Shown one piece after another: positions 1 to 11,456 of a stretch of DNA of 64,000 nt. Source of the DNA: Hydractinia symbiolongicarpus (taxonomy: Eukaryota; Cnidaria; Hydrozoa; Anthoathecata; Hydractiniidae); the NCBI RefSeq assembly GCF_029227915.1, contig NC_079884.1, positions 13,702,001-13,766,000 of the forward strand, in the 5' to 3' direction. Under the pieces are notes generated by a model. That model worked only from the letters and a program-made list of their open reading frames with translations, ran no database searches and was not told the DNA's origin. The position numbers were made by a program, and so were the translations under genes. Position 1 is the stretch's first letter. Every line of letters starts with the position of its first letter.

Positions 1-1088
1 ATGTTGATTTTGTGGAGATTGTTTGGGCGGTAGTATGATCGGGAGGCGTGGGTGGTATGGCATGCCTGGAGGTGTATATGGCATAGCCTGTATGGTATAA
101 TCGGGAGGTGTAGGTGGTATGGTATGTTTTGTCGTATGCTTGGGAGTCGTTGTATGTATAGGTGGTGTAGTACGCTTTGGAGGCATAGTATGCTTGGGGG
201 GTGGTTTGATAGTCCTCTCTGTATTAATAGGCTTGTTATTCACATCAACCTGGACCCCCACATTTACATTGGCAGGTGCAATCAGAATGTTATTATTCTA
301 CCCCGCAATCTTGCCTATACGTAGGTTCATATCGGAAGGCAACATGTACACACTGGGCATGACGGTAAAATTCACCAGAGTTCGGGCATATTGAAGCACT
401 TTTGTATATTGTCATGCCCTACATTCTCTTCCCTCCCCACCATGGCTTCAAATTTCTGCAATCTGCCTTGTTGTGTAGTTATCAGCACCAGATCCAATTA
501 GGAATGCTTTGGTCCTTGCTTGAGACCCCAGTAACAAGACCACGTAAACCCTGATACTTTCGCTTAGCTTGGTCAGACCCCCTGATGTTAGGCTTTGACT
601 TGTTTTTATAATGAATTTTGCCCAATCGCCATCGACTTGGGGCCACCAACGGCCATTCGTCAACGATGACATGACAGCTTTAAACTTGTACAAGGCATTA
701 GCATCTGCACCGTATTCCCTACATACCTGTGCATATTCTGAGGTGGATCAGGGGCTTTTATACAGAGAAAACTCATCATCATAAGGCATGGGACCTTCAT
801 TCTTGCCAATATAAGACGCATGTGGCAATAGGCATGGAATTTAAAGATCGAGTTGACAAGGAGTATGGAGCCCGTCAGATGCTTGGCAGATATGCCTAAT
901 GCCGTCGTTGCACAATGGGTGGCAAAATTAACCTGGATATTGCAGTAGTCCAGGGCTTTCCCTGTCCAAACCACTCTAACAGGGTCATTCAGGAGATTAA
1001 TTGGTATCTTGATGGCATATTTGGTGAATTCAGGGGATACCACCTCAATGTGCGAGTCTGTAGACATGTACAGACCCTGATGCTCCAA
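1..1088 (-). pseudogene. Decayed virus-like gene with Pro/Thr-rich tail (partial)
   Basis: On the minus strand a coding-like signal runs from about 1088 to the left edge. It is broken by a frame change near 700 and by stop codons near 480 and 290. The upstream part holds conserved-looking hydrophobic and aromatic stretches (for example YAIKIPINLLNDPVRVVWTG near 1020-960). The middle part contains NGRWWPQVDGDW (about 610-650). The downstream part, about 1-230, becomes a Pro/Thr/His-rich repeat built on PPKH/PPKR-type units, seen on the plus strand as a G/T-rich low-complexity tract. It lies head-to-head with the plus-strand genes from 1181. I do not recognise the family. The arrangement (compact, intronless, both strands) suggests a structural gene of an integrated Polinton/virus-like element, but no hallmark motif confirms this. 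It is truncated by the window edge and non-functional as read. Confidence 0.4.
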
Positions 1089-1180
1089 GTTGGTTACACC
1101 AAGTGGCCATCCCCCCTGTTGGATTTGTACTTTGCCTTGGGGTTATACGAATGTATATTCATCTTTGTTTTAAAACTAAT

Positions 1181-1849
1181 ATGAAGCAACTGTATATCAG
1201 TGATACAGAAAAGCCTACGATATTGGAGAACTATCTAGGACAGGATAGTAGGATTGCTTTGAAATCCATCAGTATCAGGCCTGTATGGCTGAACCTTTAC
1301 AGTGACAATGAAATCGTCATACGTAAAATAGGGCCCGACCAGAGGGAGATTAGGATTAAAATCATGAACGGCCTGTATAGGATCGAGGATTTGTTGGCCA
1401 TTATGAACAGTCAGGCACAGAAGAGGATTAAGCTGTTTGTCCTTAAAAATGGACTCTGCAGGCTCCGTGTCAGTGACGGGTACTCGGTGGTGATTCATCG
1501 ACAGGTGCAAGAGCTCTTGGGTCTACCCTACGATCCTGCGAAAAAGTACTATATAAAGGGTGATTATGATGCATACTACAGGACCGACGTTTATATTAAA
1601 CTACGACTCGTTTGCCCTCAGTTGGACGAAGACAACTGCCTACTTGACTGCACAAAGTCTAAAATTCCGGCCTTGCTTCCCACCAAGGAGCTAAACGCTG
1701 AGGGGACATGCTGACCTGGTCCTGGGACACCCTGATATACCTTCCCCTAAAAGGTTCCACGGATCGTCTTGAGTTCATGTTAACAGATGAATATCATCAC
1801 GAGAAGAACGTTTCGTTCACCGGCCTCACAATGCATTTGCTGATGAATA
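1181..1849 (+). pseudogene. Virus-like element gene, one frameshift
   Basis: An intronless frame starts best at the ATG at 1181 (MKQLYISD). The in-frame ATG at 1103 only adds a poorly coding leader. The frame runs to a stop at 1714, but a shifted frame continues with coding character from about 1700 to a stop at about 1849, so a single frameshift probably splits one gene of about 220 residues. Its last part, with an IYLPLKGSTDRLEF motif followed by a TDE..., FTG...L segment, resembles the C-terminal pattern of proteins encoded in Polinton-like and other cnidarian virus-like elements. That is a family impression from memory, not a database match. It is followed two bases later by the next gene, as in a compact viral gene cluster. 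Function unknown. Confidence 0.42.
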
Positions 1850-1850
1850 A

Positions 1851-2284
1851 ATGAGCGCTGATATGCAGGAGGAAAGCCAGATCTACAGACTCAAAAAAAT
1901 TGATGATATTGAAATGTATCTGCGAAATAAGATCAAGGAGCGGGACAAGCTTGCAAAGAAGTTTAAGATGCATGGTACGTGGGTACGCGTCTGCGACCAT
2001 GGTCTGCTTGGCATAAGCGTGATTACGTCGGGGCTTGGCATTGGGGCCATTGCATCCGGCCTGGGGGTTCCTTTGTCCATAGCGATGGGGGGACTCACGA
2101 TTGCGGCCGGGATAGGGCAGGCAGGCCTTAGAAACGCTTCAAAAAAAAACTCGGTGTCAAATTCAAGAAACATGAATGTATAAGGCTATTGGCTGAATCA
2201 AAATTAAACTCTATTGTTGATCTAATATCAAAGGTAATGGAAAACGGTGTGACCAGTGACTACGACTACAGTCTGATCTCTTGA
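1851..2284 (+). pseudogene. Virus-like element gene: hydrophobic hairpin protein, frameshifted
   Basis: The frame opens at 1851 with a charged N-terminal half, likely coiled coil (residues about 8-45, rich in K, R, E and D). Then comes a Gly/Ala-rich hydrophobic segment (residues about 57-92) that looks like one or two membrane helices (GLLGISVITSGLGIGAIASG). The frame is lost in a run of A residues near 2141-2150 and recovers in another frame to the stop at about 2284. A short charged coiled coil followed by a Gly-rich membrane hairpin is common among small proteins of virus-like mobile elements in cnidarian genomes, but I cannot name a family. It is tightly packed with the genes on either side. 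Confidence 0.4.
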
Positions 2285-2297
2285 AATAAGGAAAGGT

Positions 2298-2465
2298 ATG
2301 TTATTAAAGGAACAGATGCGACAACGTTTTAACCGTATTGTGAACGCCATCAATGAACAAGAGCGTGCCCAGCTAGTTGCGAAGGGCCAGGATGAGGGGA
2401 GAAAAGAGATGCAGAATGAGATTTTAAAAAACGTTCAACCTGCGCAGTATGCAAGCGCTACCTAG
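2298..2465 (+). CDS. Small charged helical protein (55 aa), virus-like cluster
   Basis: An intact 55-residue frame starts at ATG 2298 and stops at 2463-2465. It is almost entirely charged and polar helix (R, Q, E, K rich) with a Q/E-rich centre, consistent with a short coiled coil. It follows the preceding frame by about 14 bases, and its codon use is like that of its neighbours rather than the AT-rich flanks, so it probably belongs to the same decayed cluster. No family was recognised. It could also be a remnant of a longer protein. Confidence 0.3.
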   Translation: MLLKEQMRQRFNRIVNAINEQERAQLVAKGQDEGRKEMQNEILKNVQPAQYASAT

Positions 2466-2541
2466 AGTCTCCACCTGAGTATAAGCCCTAATTTTGTATA
2501 CATTTTATAGGTCTACAAGGCCTATGAATTATATGGTTTTT

Positions 2542-3104
2542 TTAATCCTCACCCAGCAACCATTCCTTTTTAAAGTCCTTATATCGACATTCTGTAATAT
2601 ATACCTGAGGGTAGTGGTTTTTACCTCGCACATACACCGATGAAATAACTAGTATGGCAATGGCTTGGCAGGGTTCATCGTAGGGTACCGACATTCCATG
2701 GAATTTAGTTGTGATTGCATCCTTGTAGTATTTGAGTTTAGCGTTCACATGGCGATCCTTTTTCACGGGCCCTGTCGTCAATTGCTCAGATATCAACTCT
2801 TCGATCTTGGACCAGATTTGGCGATACTTTGCAAACCAGTAACCCGGTATAACGCCGGCATAGCATTGGCATTATACCGGGTCACCCCATGCGGGGACCA
2901 GATTTTGGGTGTTTTTACCCTGAGGGCTACCACGAGGTCTCGTGTATGGCACCCTACTATGTACCGATCATCCTTACCTCCATTGGCAGGAATGGGACCT
3001 GACACTGTCAGGTAGTCCACGTTGATATCGCTGATGTCAGCAAAAGTAGCAGCAAATGAGTAGAATAGTTTAGGGTTGACAAGCTCTTCCTCAAATCGTA
3101 GCAT
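2542..3104 (-). pseudogene. Virus-like element gene, about 190 aa, one frameshift
   Basis: On the minus strand a frame opens with ATG at 3102-3104 and runs to about 2830. Coding character then switches frame and continues to the stop at 2542. The shift falls beside an imperfect palindrome (10-bp arms CCCGGTATAA/TTATACCGGG, about 2849-2885). The C-terminal half has a Lys/Tyr-rich DNA- or RNA-binding-like stretch (KLKYYKDAITTKFHG), then a hydrophobic strand and KNHYPQVYITECRY. The overall look matches an uncharacterised protein that recurs in cnidarian virus-like elements; this is an impression, not a search result. It converges on the plus-strand genes, closing the cluster on its right. Confidence 0.42.
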
Positions 3105-6100
3105 CTTCTTTATTGTATTTCAAACGACTTCAGAGGATTGCTCGTCATTGTGCATACGCAGCCAACCCATTATATGTGATATATTCATGATACCAGTACC
3201 AACACAACATTTTACCATTTACTCCGAACATTCGTCCACAGGTACATCTGTCGTACTCACCGAGTACCCTTTCACAGTCCTTACATTGTTTTATTTATCT
3301 TATGATTCTAAGGTATAAAGACGAACCTCTAGGTCCTTAATCCTTCGCCCATTCTCCTTCTCCTTCTCTGATTCTTTCGATATCGCTCAGGCCATAAGTG
3401 GAGATACCAATGCCAGCCATAAAGGTCATGAATGCCGCAGTTCCAAATATATCGAATTTTGTTTGACAGTTGACGCACATTTATTAGTTTATTTATTTTT
3501 TATAACAGTTCACATCTTAACTGCGCATGCTATTTAAAAATATTTATACAGGATGAGGACTTCAGTAATTTGCAAATATATACATAAATACAAAAAACTG
3601 CTATCAATGTCCGTCTTGTCTGAGAATAAAAATGGAAAAAAGCAGTAAAAACAGTAAAAACGATAAAAACAAACAAAAGATTGATCAACTAGAAATGCAA
3701 CAGTATGCAGACAAGGTCCCCTGCAAAATAGAAACTCTGCCGGGCGATTTCTAGTTTGACCCGAGGTAACCTGACAATGCAGCCGTTATTTCGTGTGTTA
3801 CTGTCATGTTGTTGGCTGACAAAATAATTGTCAAAATGTTCAGATGTTAGTTCATTTAGTAGACATTTTTTAACGAGTACACAAATATTACGGTTTTGTT
3901 TGTTTTGATTTTGCATCGAACTGCGCATGCTTAGATACAATTCGCCGTCGAATTCGCCGCTCAATTCCCCTACAGAGTGTGCTAGAAATTTACTCATTTT
4001 CGTATGATTTGATGACGTCATCACGCTATAGGGACTTTACCCTTGCATAAAACCGCTTTTTAGGGATTTACCCCTTGATAGGTAGCGGATATACATGGCC
4101 AAGCACTGCATGGTACTGGATCATCGGGATTTGCTGTGACGTCTGTGCGTGCGCGTGCGCGACTGTGCTAGAACATAGATTTCCCTATCTCTACCTCCGC
4201 AGAACTCTCGTTGTATTTTATACACTCTCACCCACGGGTGTAAGTAAATAAAGGCTGATACGTTGGTCAATCTCGTCTCCAGATATCCTTATCTTTCTGA
4301 CATAAGATCGGCTTAGGCCGCCGACCGAAGTAAGCGATAGTGACTCTGAGATTACGCAACAAACATTGAAAACGAGAGTCTCTTTTGTATCATTTTTAGT
4401 CCGATTGCCAGGTGTTGTCAAAATGGTAGGCGTGGTCAAAATGGTAGGTTTGAGTATCTTTGAATGATTTAAGTTATTTTAATGACAGTTTTTAATGAAG
4501 CTGTTTGTAATTTATATTAATAGGATCATGACATCATTTAGGATATTTTACCGATTTTCCCCGTACAGTTCTCGTGATGTATTAACACACATCGAGTGGT
4601 ACTCTTGTGATAGAGCTTTCGCTTTTAGTGTTGTTTTTTCTTTGTATATCTGATTTGCCAATAAGCGCAGCGCCAGAAAGACAAAAAGTCCTTCGGACGA
4701 GCCGAGCTTTTAATGCATTAGGGTCCCCCTATGAAGGGTCTCGTTGATAGCAGTACTTAGAGAAAAAGGGTTTGACTTAGCTGGTACATCTTATAGAACA
4801 AACTCTCGAACAATTCAATGCGCCAAGGATTAAGACACGTCTTCCGGCTTATTTTGTAAAGAAGGACGATGTGGGAAGTTTTCCTTAAATCAATTTGAAT
4901 AACATTGTTAATTAAATATCTATACAGGGATTTACGCTTTGTCTCTGGAATATACAAATAGGACATCAAAACAATGTTCCTTCTTATGTGAAAATTCTAT
5001 CCATGAATAGAGATCTGGAAACCAGATCGTTTAATTTTTTTCACATTTAAATCAATGATTAGTCAAAGAATAAGAATATTCCAACAAGATATAAGCTCAA
5101 GCCAGGTCACATAAAAAGAAAGTAAGTTTTCTGTTGATGTATGACTTTTTACTGGTAAAGTTGGTAAAACGTACACTAAATTATCAAAACCAGTAGCAAC
5201 AACTCGGGTAATGTTAGCGCGAACTCCTGGTTATTTATTTATGAGTAAAGTTTACACTAATCGTTGTACAAAAACTGATTATACCGCCACACAATAAAAA
5301 TTGCTCATTTAAAAAAAATGCTCTTTGCTTGAAATAATGGGAACTACATTTACTACGGCTCCATTTACACTTCAAAAAATGCTTTCTTTGATTAATGTCT
5401 CTCATTCCTATGTGTCTTTTATTGTAAATAGGGTTTTTGTAATAAATATCATTGATTTTCTTTGACTTGCTGATAAGTGGACCCAGCGTCTCTTGGCTCT
5501 CCTAAGGCGTTTTAGTTTCCAACAAAAGGAAAAATGCCTTGAAAACGCGGTGAAGCCTGAACGCTAGGGTGAGGAAGAAAAACGGGAACTTAAACCAAAG
5601 CAGCGCTTAGCACAAGTTTGTCTTGCAAAATATTATTATTAGTAAAATAAGTATGTTTAAATGTTAGATAACTTATGTATATTAGCTTTGTTGAACAATC
5701 TCTAACTGCTACGCTTCCTCTTTCTCAGTTTTGGGAAGTACGCCTTTCCAACATATTGTCCAAGTGTGTCAAGAGTGGTACCTGTTAGTTACAATAATAA
5801 AACGGGGGTAAAAAACAACAGAACTTTTTTAATTTTTAAAGCGAACACAAGGTATTTTTAAAGACATATAAAAATGATAACAAGGTGAATATTATTTAGA
5901 AAACGTTTTATGAAGATAAAGATACTTTAGTTTATTTCTTTTTCAAGATTTTTTAAATATGCCTGTGTCAGGTCGATCTCAACCCCGGCATAAAAAGGTT
6001 TAAAATTATATTTGAATAGATGGAAAATTACAAGCACCACAACACGTCCAGTCAAAAGTGTTGAGGTAGCTAGGTAGGAGGAAATTTAATTTTTAAATAT

Positions 6101-6379
6101 TTTTGCTGCGAAGTTGGCACATATGTCTCGACTCTTGAAAAATGTAAAAGTTTCTTATACATTTTTATTTTTGGTTGTTCGTTTTTCCAAATGTTTTGTA
6201 TAGCTGACTTTCTGGGTTTCGTTTGCTATTGGTTTGCCATGATATAAGTTTGGGCGTTGTTTCAAATGTAAATTGTTTGTAGTTAGCTTTTTTGTTTCGT
6301 TAAAAGTTAGGTATAGCTAGCTAAATGTTTTTCTTACTAGATTTTCAAGAAAGACATTTGCGATTAAAAGCAATTCAAC
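3105..6379. other. Intergenic, no gene recognised
   Basis: AT-rich sequence with only short chance frames. Visible items are a short alternating purine/pyrimidine tract (gtgcgcgtgcgcg, about 4147-4160, Z-DNA prone) and a short direct repeat of TCAAAATGGTAGG (about 4418-4448). A candidate 3' splice site 40 bp upstream of the tetraspanin ATG (AG at 6339-6340) may mark the start of that transcript. Nothing else could be supported. Confidence 0.5.
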
Positions 6380-9016
6380 ATGGGAGACTTATCATGTGGA
6401 ATGACATGTTTAAAATATCTACTTTTTGCTTTCAATTTTGTTTTCTGGGTAAGTACTTTTACAATGTTTACCAAACTTTTGATGTGACTATGTAGTTAGC
6501 TACCAAGATTGACAAATAACCATGTTTGTAAGAGTAACAAAAAAAACGTCAGTAGACCCAATATACAAGACAAGTTTGGTATGTTGACATATTACAATAG
6601 ATTAGTACCTGTGTAAAAATTCATTGGAATTCACCCAGTGGCGCCCTTTGGCTTAAAGACATGCTGAGCATTGTAAGAGAGACTAACTGTCTTCTTGATT
6701 CATTCTGTGAAGAAAATGGTAAAATGAATCCCATTTCTTCACCCATTTTTAAAATGGTTGCTGCAACGAAATAAATACATTAAGGGATCAATGGCAAGTG
6801 GCCTACAGTGTTACAGAACCACAATTGCAAAGAGATTTTCTTCTCTACAGTCAGCAATTTTTTGCGAAGCAATGGCTGTAAACTTCTTAAACTTATGATG
6901 TGTAGTTTGTTGATATCATCAACATTTCTGAAGCTTTTCTATTTTTTTTGTCCGCATCTCTGTTTAAAGTTTCATGGTGGAAATTTTGCAATTCAAAGGC
7001 CTGTAGTAATTTTTTGGAAATAAAATGCAGAACATAATTGTGATTGGTCTCATAAAGAAAATGTAGAACTAATGCTTGTGTTTGGAATGTTCTATGAGGG
7101 ATATTATATACTCTGTTCAAGTTTTTTGTGATTGGCAAAAGTAGAAGTTTGCAGAACTTGCTTGGGAGTAGGGGTAAATTTGAAGAAGTAAGTTCAGCAG
7201 TAATTCCTTTAAGATATACAAACCAAAATTACCGGGTTAAAACCGCAAATTACTCAGCAATAAAGAAAAGAAACAAAAAAAGATTAACCAAAGGTCTATT
7301 TTTATGTAAAGTCCACGTTACACAAAAACAAAAAATCACAAAAATGACAATTTCCTAACAGAATTTCACTGCAAACGTTTCCTGTTAAAAGAAATTGTAT
7401 CCTTAGAAAAATAATTATTCAGAATAAAGGCTCAGCCTTATTTAACTTCTCTAAATTGTTATATTCAATACTTTCCTTAAGTTTTTACACACATTTAATA
7501 GCTTTTTAATTCCAACATAATTAGCCTATATTTTGGAAAAACAAGTTACTATGTCATTTACATTAGTTTTACTATTTGCTAAGCAGATTTATTTATTCTA
7601 TTCTAGATTTATTATGTTTATTGTGTTTTTTTTAATACCACCTGATGAAAAGGTGTTTTTGTACAAATATATTATTTTTTGACTTTGTACATAGATATGT
7701 GGAATTGCTGTGATGGCCGTAGGTATTTACAGCCGAATTCAAGTTGGAAAATGGGATGATATAATTGATGATAGCACAGTCCCAAGTGCTGCAAATCTTA
7801 TGATTGCTGCTGGCGCACTTGTCATGTTGATTGGCTTCTTAGGATGTTGTGGAGCTTGGAAACAAAACAAGTGTCTGCTTATCAGTGTAAGTTTTGGTCG
7901 TTTTACTTTAAGCGTTCTTAAATGCAGCTACCAGCGTTAGTTCCTTAGCTCCATTTTTTTAAAAATGGTTGTAAGTAAGATTTTTGATTGGTTGTTAAGA
8001 AATGTGTCTAATTATGTCTGGAATCTACTGTAAAACTTTACTGCAGTGGCTAGTTTAGGGGTGGCCAGGGAAACAGATCAACGTAGAAAACAGATATGAA
8101 TGATGATTTTTATTAGAACAAAAATCTGTCAGGATTTGCAATTGGGTCCACAAATTATGTAGCATTTATAATCTATAATCTCATTCTGTTCTTGTTTTTT
8201 TTTTGACATAAGTATCCCGTACAATTAAAAAAATTTACTTCTTACAAAGTTTGTCTTTTTTAGTACGCAATTTGTCTCATTTTAATATTTGTGCTGGAAA
8301 TAGCTGCTGGTATTTATGCGTATGTCAAAAGAGATGACATCCAGAAAGAACTGGAAACAGGACTGACAAAGGGCATCAATACCACCTACAGCTCACAAGA
8401 TACAAAAGCAGATAAAGCTCTTCGAGAGGCTATTGATTGGTTTCAAGAGAACGTTAGTTAATAATTTTTAGTTGATAATTTGTTCAGTGTGAATACTAAT
8501 AAGTTTAAATGTTTCACAATCCAATTTCTTTTTTAGGTTGAATGTTGTGGTGCTGAGAGTCCCAAAGATTGGTCAAGTTCTGTATGGGGAACAACTAAAA
8601 ATAACACTCTGTGGGCTCCAGAATCTTGCTGCGCGGTAGCTGGATGTAGCAAAAAAGCAATGTACCCCAATTTGGATGATTTTCTTGCAAAAGCCAACAT
8701 TCACAAAGAGGTATGTTTTACCGTTCTGCATAATCTAATTACCGTTCTGCGTAATCTAATTTAGATAGTAATAACCTTTTCTCTAAATAAATATTATTAG
8801 GGATGTGTTCAAAAGGGTAAAGATTGGGTTAAAGAACGTATTGGTTTAATTGGTGGTGCCGGAGTTGGAATTGCTTTTATTCAGGTCTGTACCTACTTTT
8901 GTCGTTAGTCATTTCTTTAAATAGTTTAATAATTGTCGTTGTTGTTGTTTTAGCTTCTTGGCATCATCTTCGCTATCTTACTTTGTCGAGCTATAGGAGA
9001 ATCTGAAATGGCTTAG
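6380..9016 (+). CDS. Tetraspanin (CD63/CD151-like), six exons
   Basis: A four-pass membrane protein of 256 residues that would organise tetraspanin-enriched microdomains at the plasma membrane or in endosomes. Exons by GT..AG reading: 6380-6448, 7695-7886, 8264-8452, 8537-8710, 8801-8884, 8954-9016; all introns are phase 0. Membrane segments lie at about residues 12-32, 56-78, 88-107 and 220-250. The large extracellular loop carries the diagnostic CCG (153-155), then PESCC and two further single Cys, six in total. TM2 ends in the family-typical LGCCGAW. A cytoplasmic N-terminal Cys and the CCG next to TM2 are likely palmitoylation sites. The short C-terminal tail (ESEMA) lacks a clear YxxPhi sorting signal, so assignment to CD63 itself is uncertain; the superfamily is certain. 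The start is the only ATG giving a standard short cytoplasmic N-terminus. Confidence 0.93.
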
Positions 9017-10040
9017 AAACGGATCTTGATAAACCCTCATTCATTTTGTTTGTATATAGATGGAAAGCCGAGAAGGGTGTTTGGTCTTACGCAATATATA
9101 CCTCACGACTTTTGTACTTTACTGCACCTTAATATTTTATGTGGGAAATTTGTTTTTGTTTTTTATTCACCACACTGATGGCATTTTCAGTATACGTTAT
9201 ATCTTATCGACCTAAAATTGTTCAGCGAAGTTTCGGCATATTTAATTAAAATTTTATTCTGTTAAGACCGACAAGTTTTAGGCCGTTTAGTGTAGTTGCA
9301 TGTTTATTATTTTTTTGGCAAAATGCATGATCTAAACAGTCCATTTTGCTAAGTTTCTTTCCTTGTCCAACTATAATAGATCACAGGTACACAAGCATCA
9401 TCGCTTCACCACTCATTCCCCCCCCCCCCTGAAACGATTTTACTTCTGGTTTCCGCCTGGTCATTCATAAGAGAATACAAGTTTACTTACTTTAAAGGAC
9501 AGGTCCAAAAAGACAGTTAAAATCTCAAGAAACGTGTATTAATCATTCGTACTAGCATTTGATTTTCTGCAATAATTCCGCATAATTATCAATAATTCTG
9601 CATAATTAGCAAAACTGTCAAGACCTATTTTTTAGAAACCAATGAAGATTTTTTAAGCTCTCGTGAAATTAACTTTCCACCTGCATACAACTTGTCATTT
9701 TTTCTTGCAGGAATATGGAACCATTCCCAGGAATGTTAAGTAGGCTCTCGTAATAATAATCGTAATCTCGTGATGTAATTAAGTTGTGTGCATCTGCTAT
9801 CCAATCATAACTATCGGCTTACACAAAAGTGCATCTGTGGCAGGTGACAACTTCTGTAGTTTCAGTATTATACGTTGGTACATGATTGTAAAGTCCAATT
9901 ATGCGAGTGTTGTGCAGAAAATCACTAAACATGTGCTGACAACAAAAGTAAAACGAGTTTCCAAGGTTATAAAAATTGTTGCTTTTATTTTCCTCAGAAC
10001 TCTTTAGATTTTTGTATCCTATGAACCAAGGGCTTTTTGT
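9017..10040. other. Tetraspanin 3' flank, no gene seen
   Basis: The 3' UTR and spacer of the tetraspanin gene. It contains a poly-C run at about 9419-9431 and a short repeated AT-rich motif (CTGCATAATTA-like, about 9568-9612). No convincing coding region or RNA gene was found. Confidence 0.45.
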
Positions 10041-10043
10041 CTC

Positions 10044-10075
10044 CCACCAGAGAACCTCGTCCCTAGGAGCTTTTG
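10044..10075 (+). repeat. Half-site of the AACCTCGTCCC hairpin MITE family
   Basis: AACCTCGTCCCTAGG followed by a T-rich arm matches the left end of the small hairpin elements described at 11776, 12649, 29220 and 59037. No matching right arm was found nearby, so this looks like a solo or eroded end. Confidence 0.35.
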
Positions 10076-10604
10076 CCTTTTTGAGAATGATGAAACCTCT
10101 GGTTTAGCCGTTAAGTAAGCGGCTGTGGCATAGGCAACAAACCCTGAGGTCGAGGATGTACCACGAGAGTGCTTTTGACAGGTCTAACTAGAAAGATTTA
10201 TAAAAAAAAATAATAGATCCTGAAATCAAGATTGCCCTTCGAATGTGAAGAAAAGCGCTAATCATTAAATATCAGCATGGCTGAAGATCAGTTGTCTCTA
10301 ACTCATTCCACCAATTGCAACCTTTGTCTCATTTATGTTTTGAGTTGTGTTTAAAATCCCTTTCCAATAGAATTAATACTGATCTGAAATTTTATTTTTA
10401 ATGCCTCAACGCCAATAAATTCTCTCTTAGTACAAACAAAACTGGATATCAACCTTTTTAAATTGGGGACGGTTTTTCTTATTCGCACCGTACCCGATAT
10501 AAAAACGCGAAAATTATTCATGAACAGTAACAACCTCTGCATTAAGTACCTTGATATTCCCTTAGATTATCTTATCTTAAATGGAAATCGGATTCGAGCG
10601 GATT

Positions 10605-10633
10605 CCACCCCCCCCCCCCCCCCCCCCCCCCCC
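10605..10633 (+). repeat. Poly-C tract
   Basis: An almost uninterrupted run of about 26 C residues, at the left edge of an interspersed repeat whose other copy (27.4 kb) has a shorter poly-C run in its right part. Confidence 0.9.
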
Positions 10634-10659
10634 GCACCAAATTTCTTTCAGAAACTTCA

Positions 10660-10940
10660 AAAAGAATGCAAAAATTCGATCTGGAACAAAAGTAATTAAA
10701 TTTTAAGCATATAGTGTCATTTTTGCCAAATCTAGTAAGTAAGTTTCTGATAACGTCAAGCTTCTGATAACGTCACAGAAAATGTGCTGACGCAAGCAAA
10801 AATTTATTGCTGCCATTTTGTTTCTGTTATGACGTACTACAAGTATGCCAAGTTTGATTCAATTTGAACAACCCTATGAAAAGTTTTCCCCCCTCCCCCG
10901 GTCATAGTATGTTCGAAAAACCCCGGACCACCGAATAGGG
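10660..10940 (+). repeat. Interspersed repeat, copy 1 (paired with 27425-27690)
   Basis: This segment aligns by eye over about 280 bp with 27425-27690. Shared landmarks in order are AAAGTAATTnAATT, GACGTCACAGAAAATGTG, TGACGCAAGCAAA, TTGTGACGTACTA-like, a C-rich tract, TATGTTCGAAAA, CCCCGGACC and CGAATAGGG. Both copies are on the same strand. There is no coding content and no clear terminal inverted repeats, so the element class is unknown. Confidence 0.7.
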
Positions 10941-11044
10941 TTAATGAACGTATTTATCGCTTACAACGTTGTGCAGTTTAGACTGATTTTCTATAAACAA
11001 TGGAGAACTACTTCTACCCCTTCTTTTTATAATCTTAGTATTTT

Positions 11045-11160
11045 AAAATTTACTGGCTTGGTTTATATAAAAATGTAACTTTTCTGTACAATTTATATGA
11101 TGGAAAACTCCCTAAGGCACTTCTTGATACTTTCAATTTTGACTTTTGCCACTCTTAACT
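11045..11160 (+). pseudogene. Possible LINE C-terminal scrap
   Basis: One frame shows YKNVTFLYNLYDGKLPKALL, which resembles the C-terminal tail after the reverse transcriptase in jockey/CR1-type LINEs. It is short and bounded by stops, and no other part of a LINE is visible in the adjoining sequence. This is a weak call. Confidence 0.25.
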
Positions 11161-11287
11161 GAGTCGTGGATGTATTATTGGTTTGATCCTCCACCACAGT
11201 GTTAATTAAATCCTTTTGCCCAAACTCAACTAATATTTCTTTTCCTAGAATTTCTTTTCTGATCCATTTATTTTTTTTATTTCCGCC

Positions 11288-11456
11288 AGTTGGGCCGGAA
11301 TCTTTAAAATGGCCCGAGGAACACCAGAACCACCGAAGCCTGGATGCGCTGATAAATAGCGTGTCCAGACTAGCGCAACAAAGGCTGATTTACAGGGAAG
11401 TTGATCGGAAATTTCTCGCGGCGTCTGAAAGCAAAGAGGATAAATGCATCCGATAA
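11288..11456 (+). CDS. Orphan exon-like frame of unknown identity
   Basis: After a pyrimidine-rich tract ending in CCAG (about 11281-11288) a frame of about 55 codons runs to the stop TAA at 11454-11456. Its composition differs from the flanks: it is higher in GC, charged and helix-like, with SLDALINSVSRLAQQRL and a FLAASESKEDK end. It looks like a genuine terminal exon or the remnant of one. No upstream exon could be linked to it. I do not recognise it, and it may be part of a dead gene or transposon. Confidence 0.3.
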
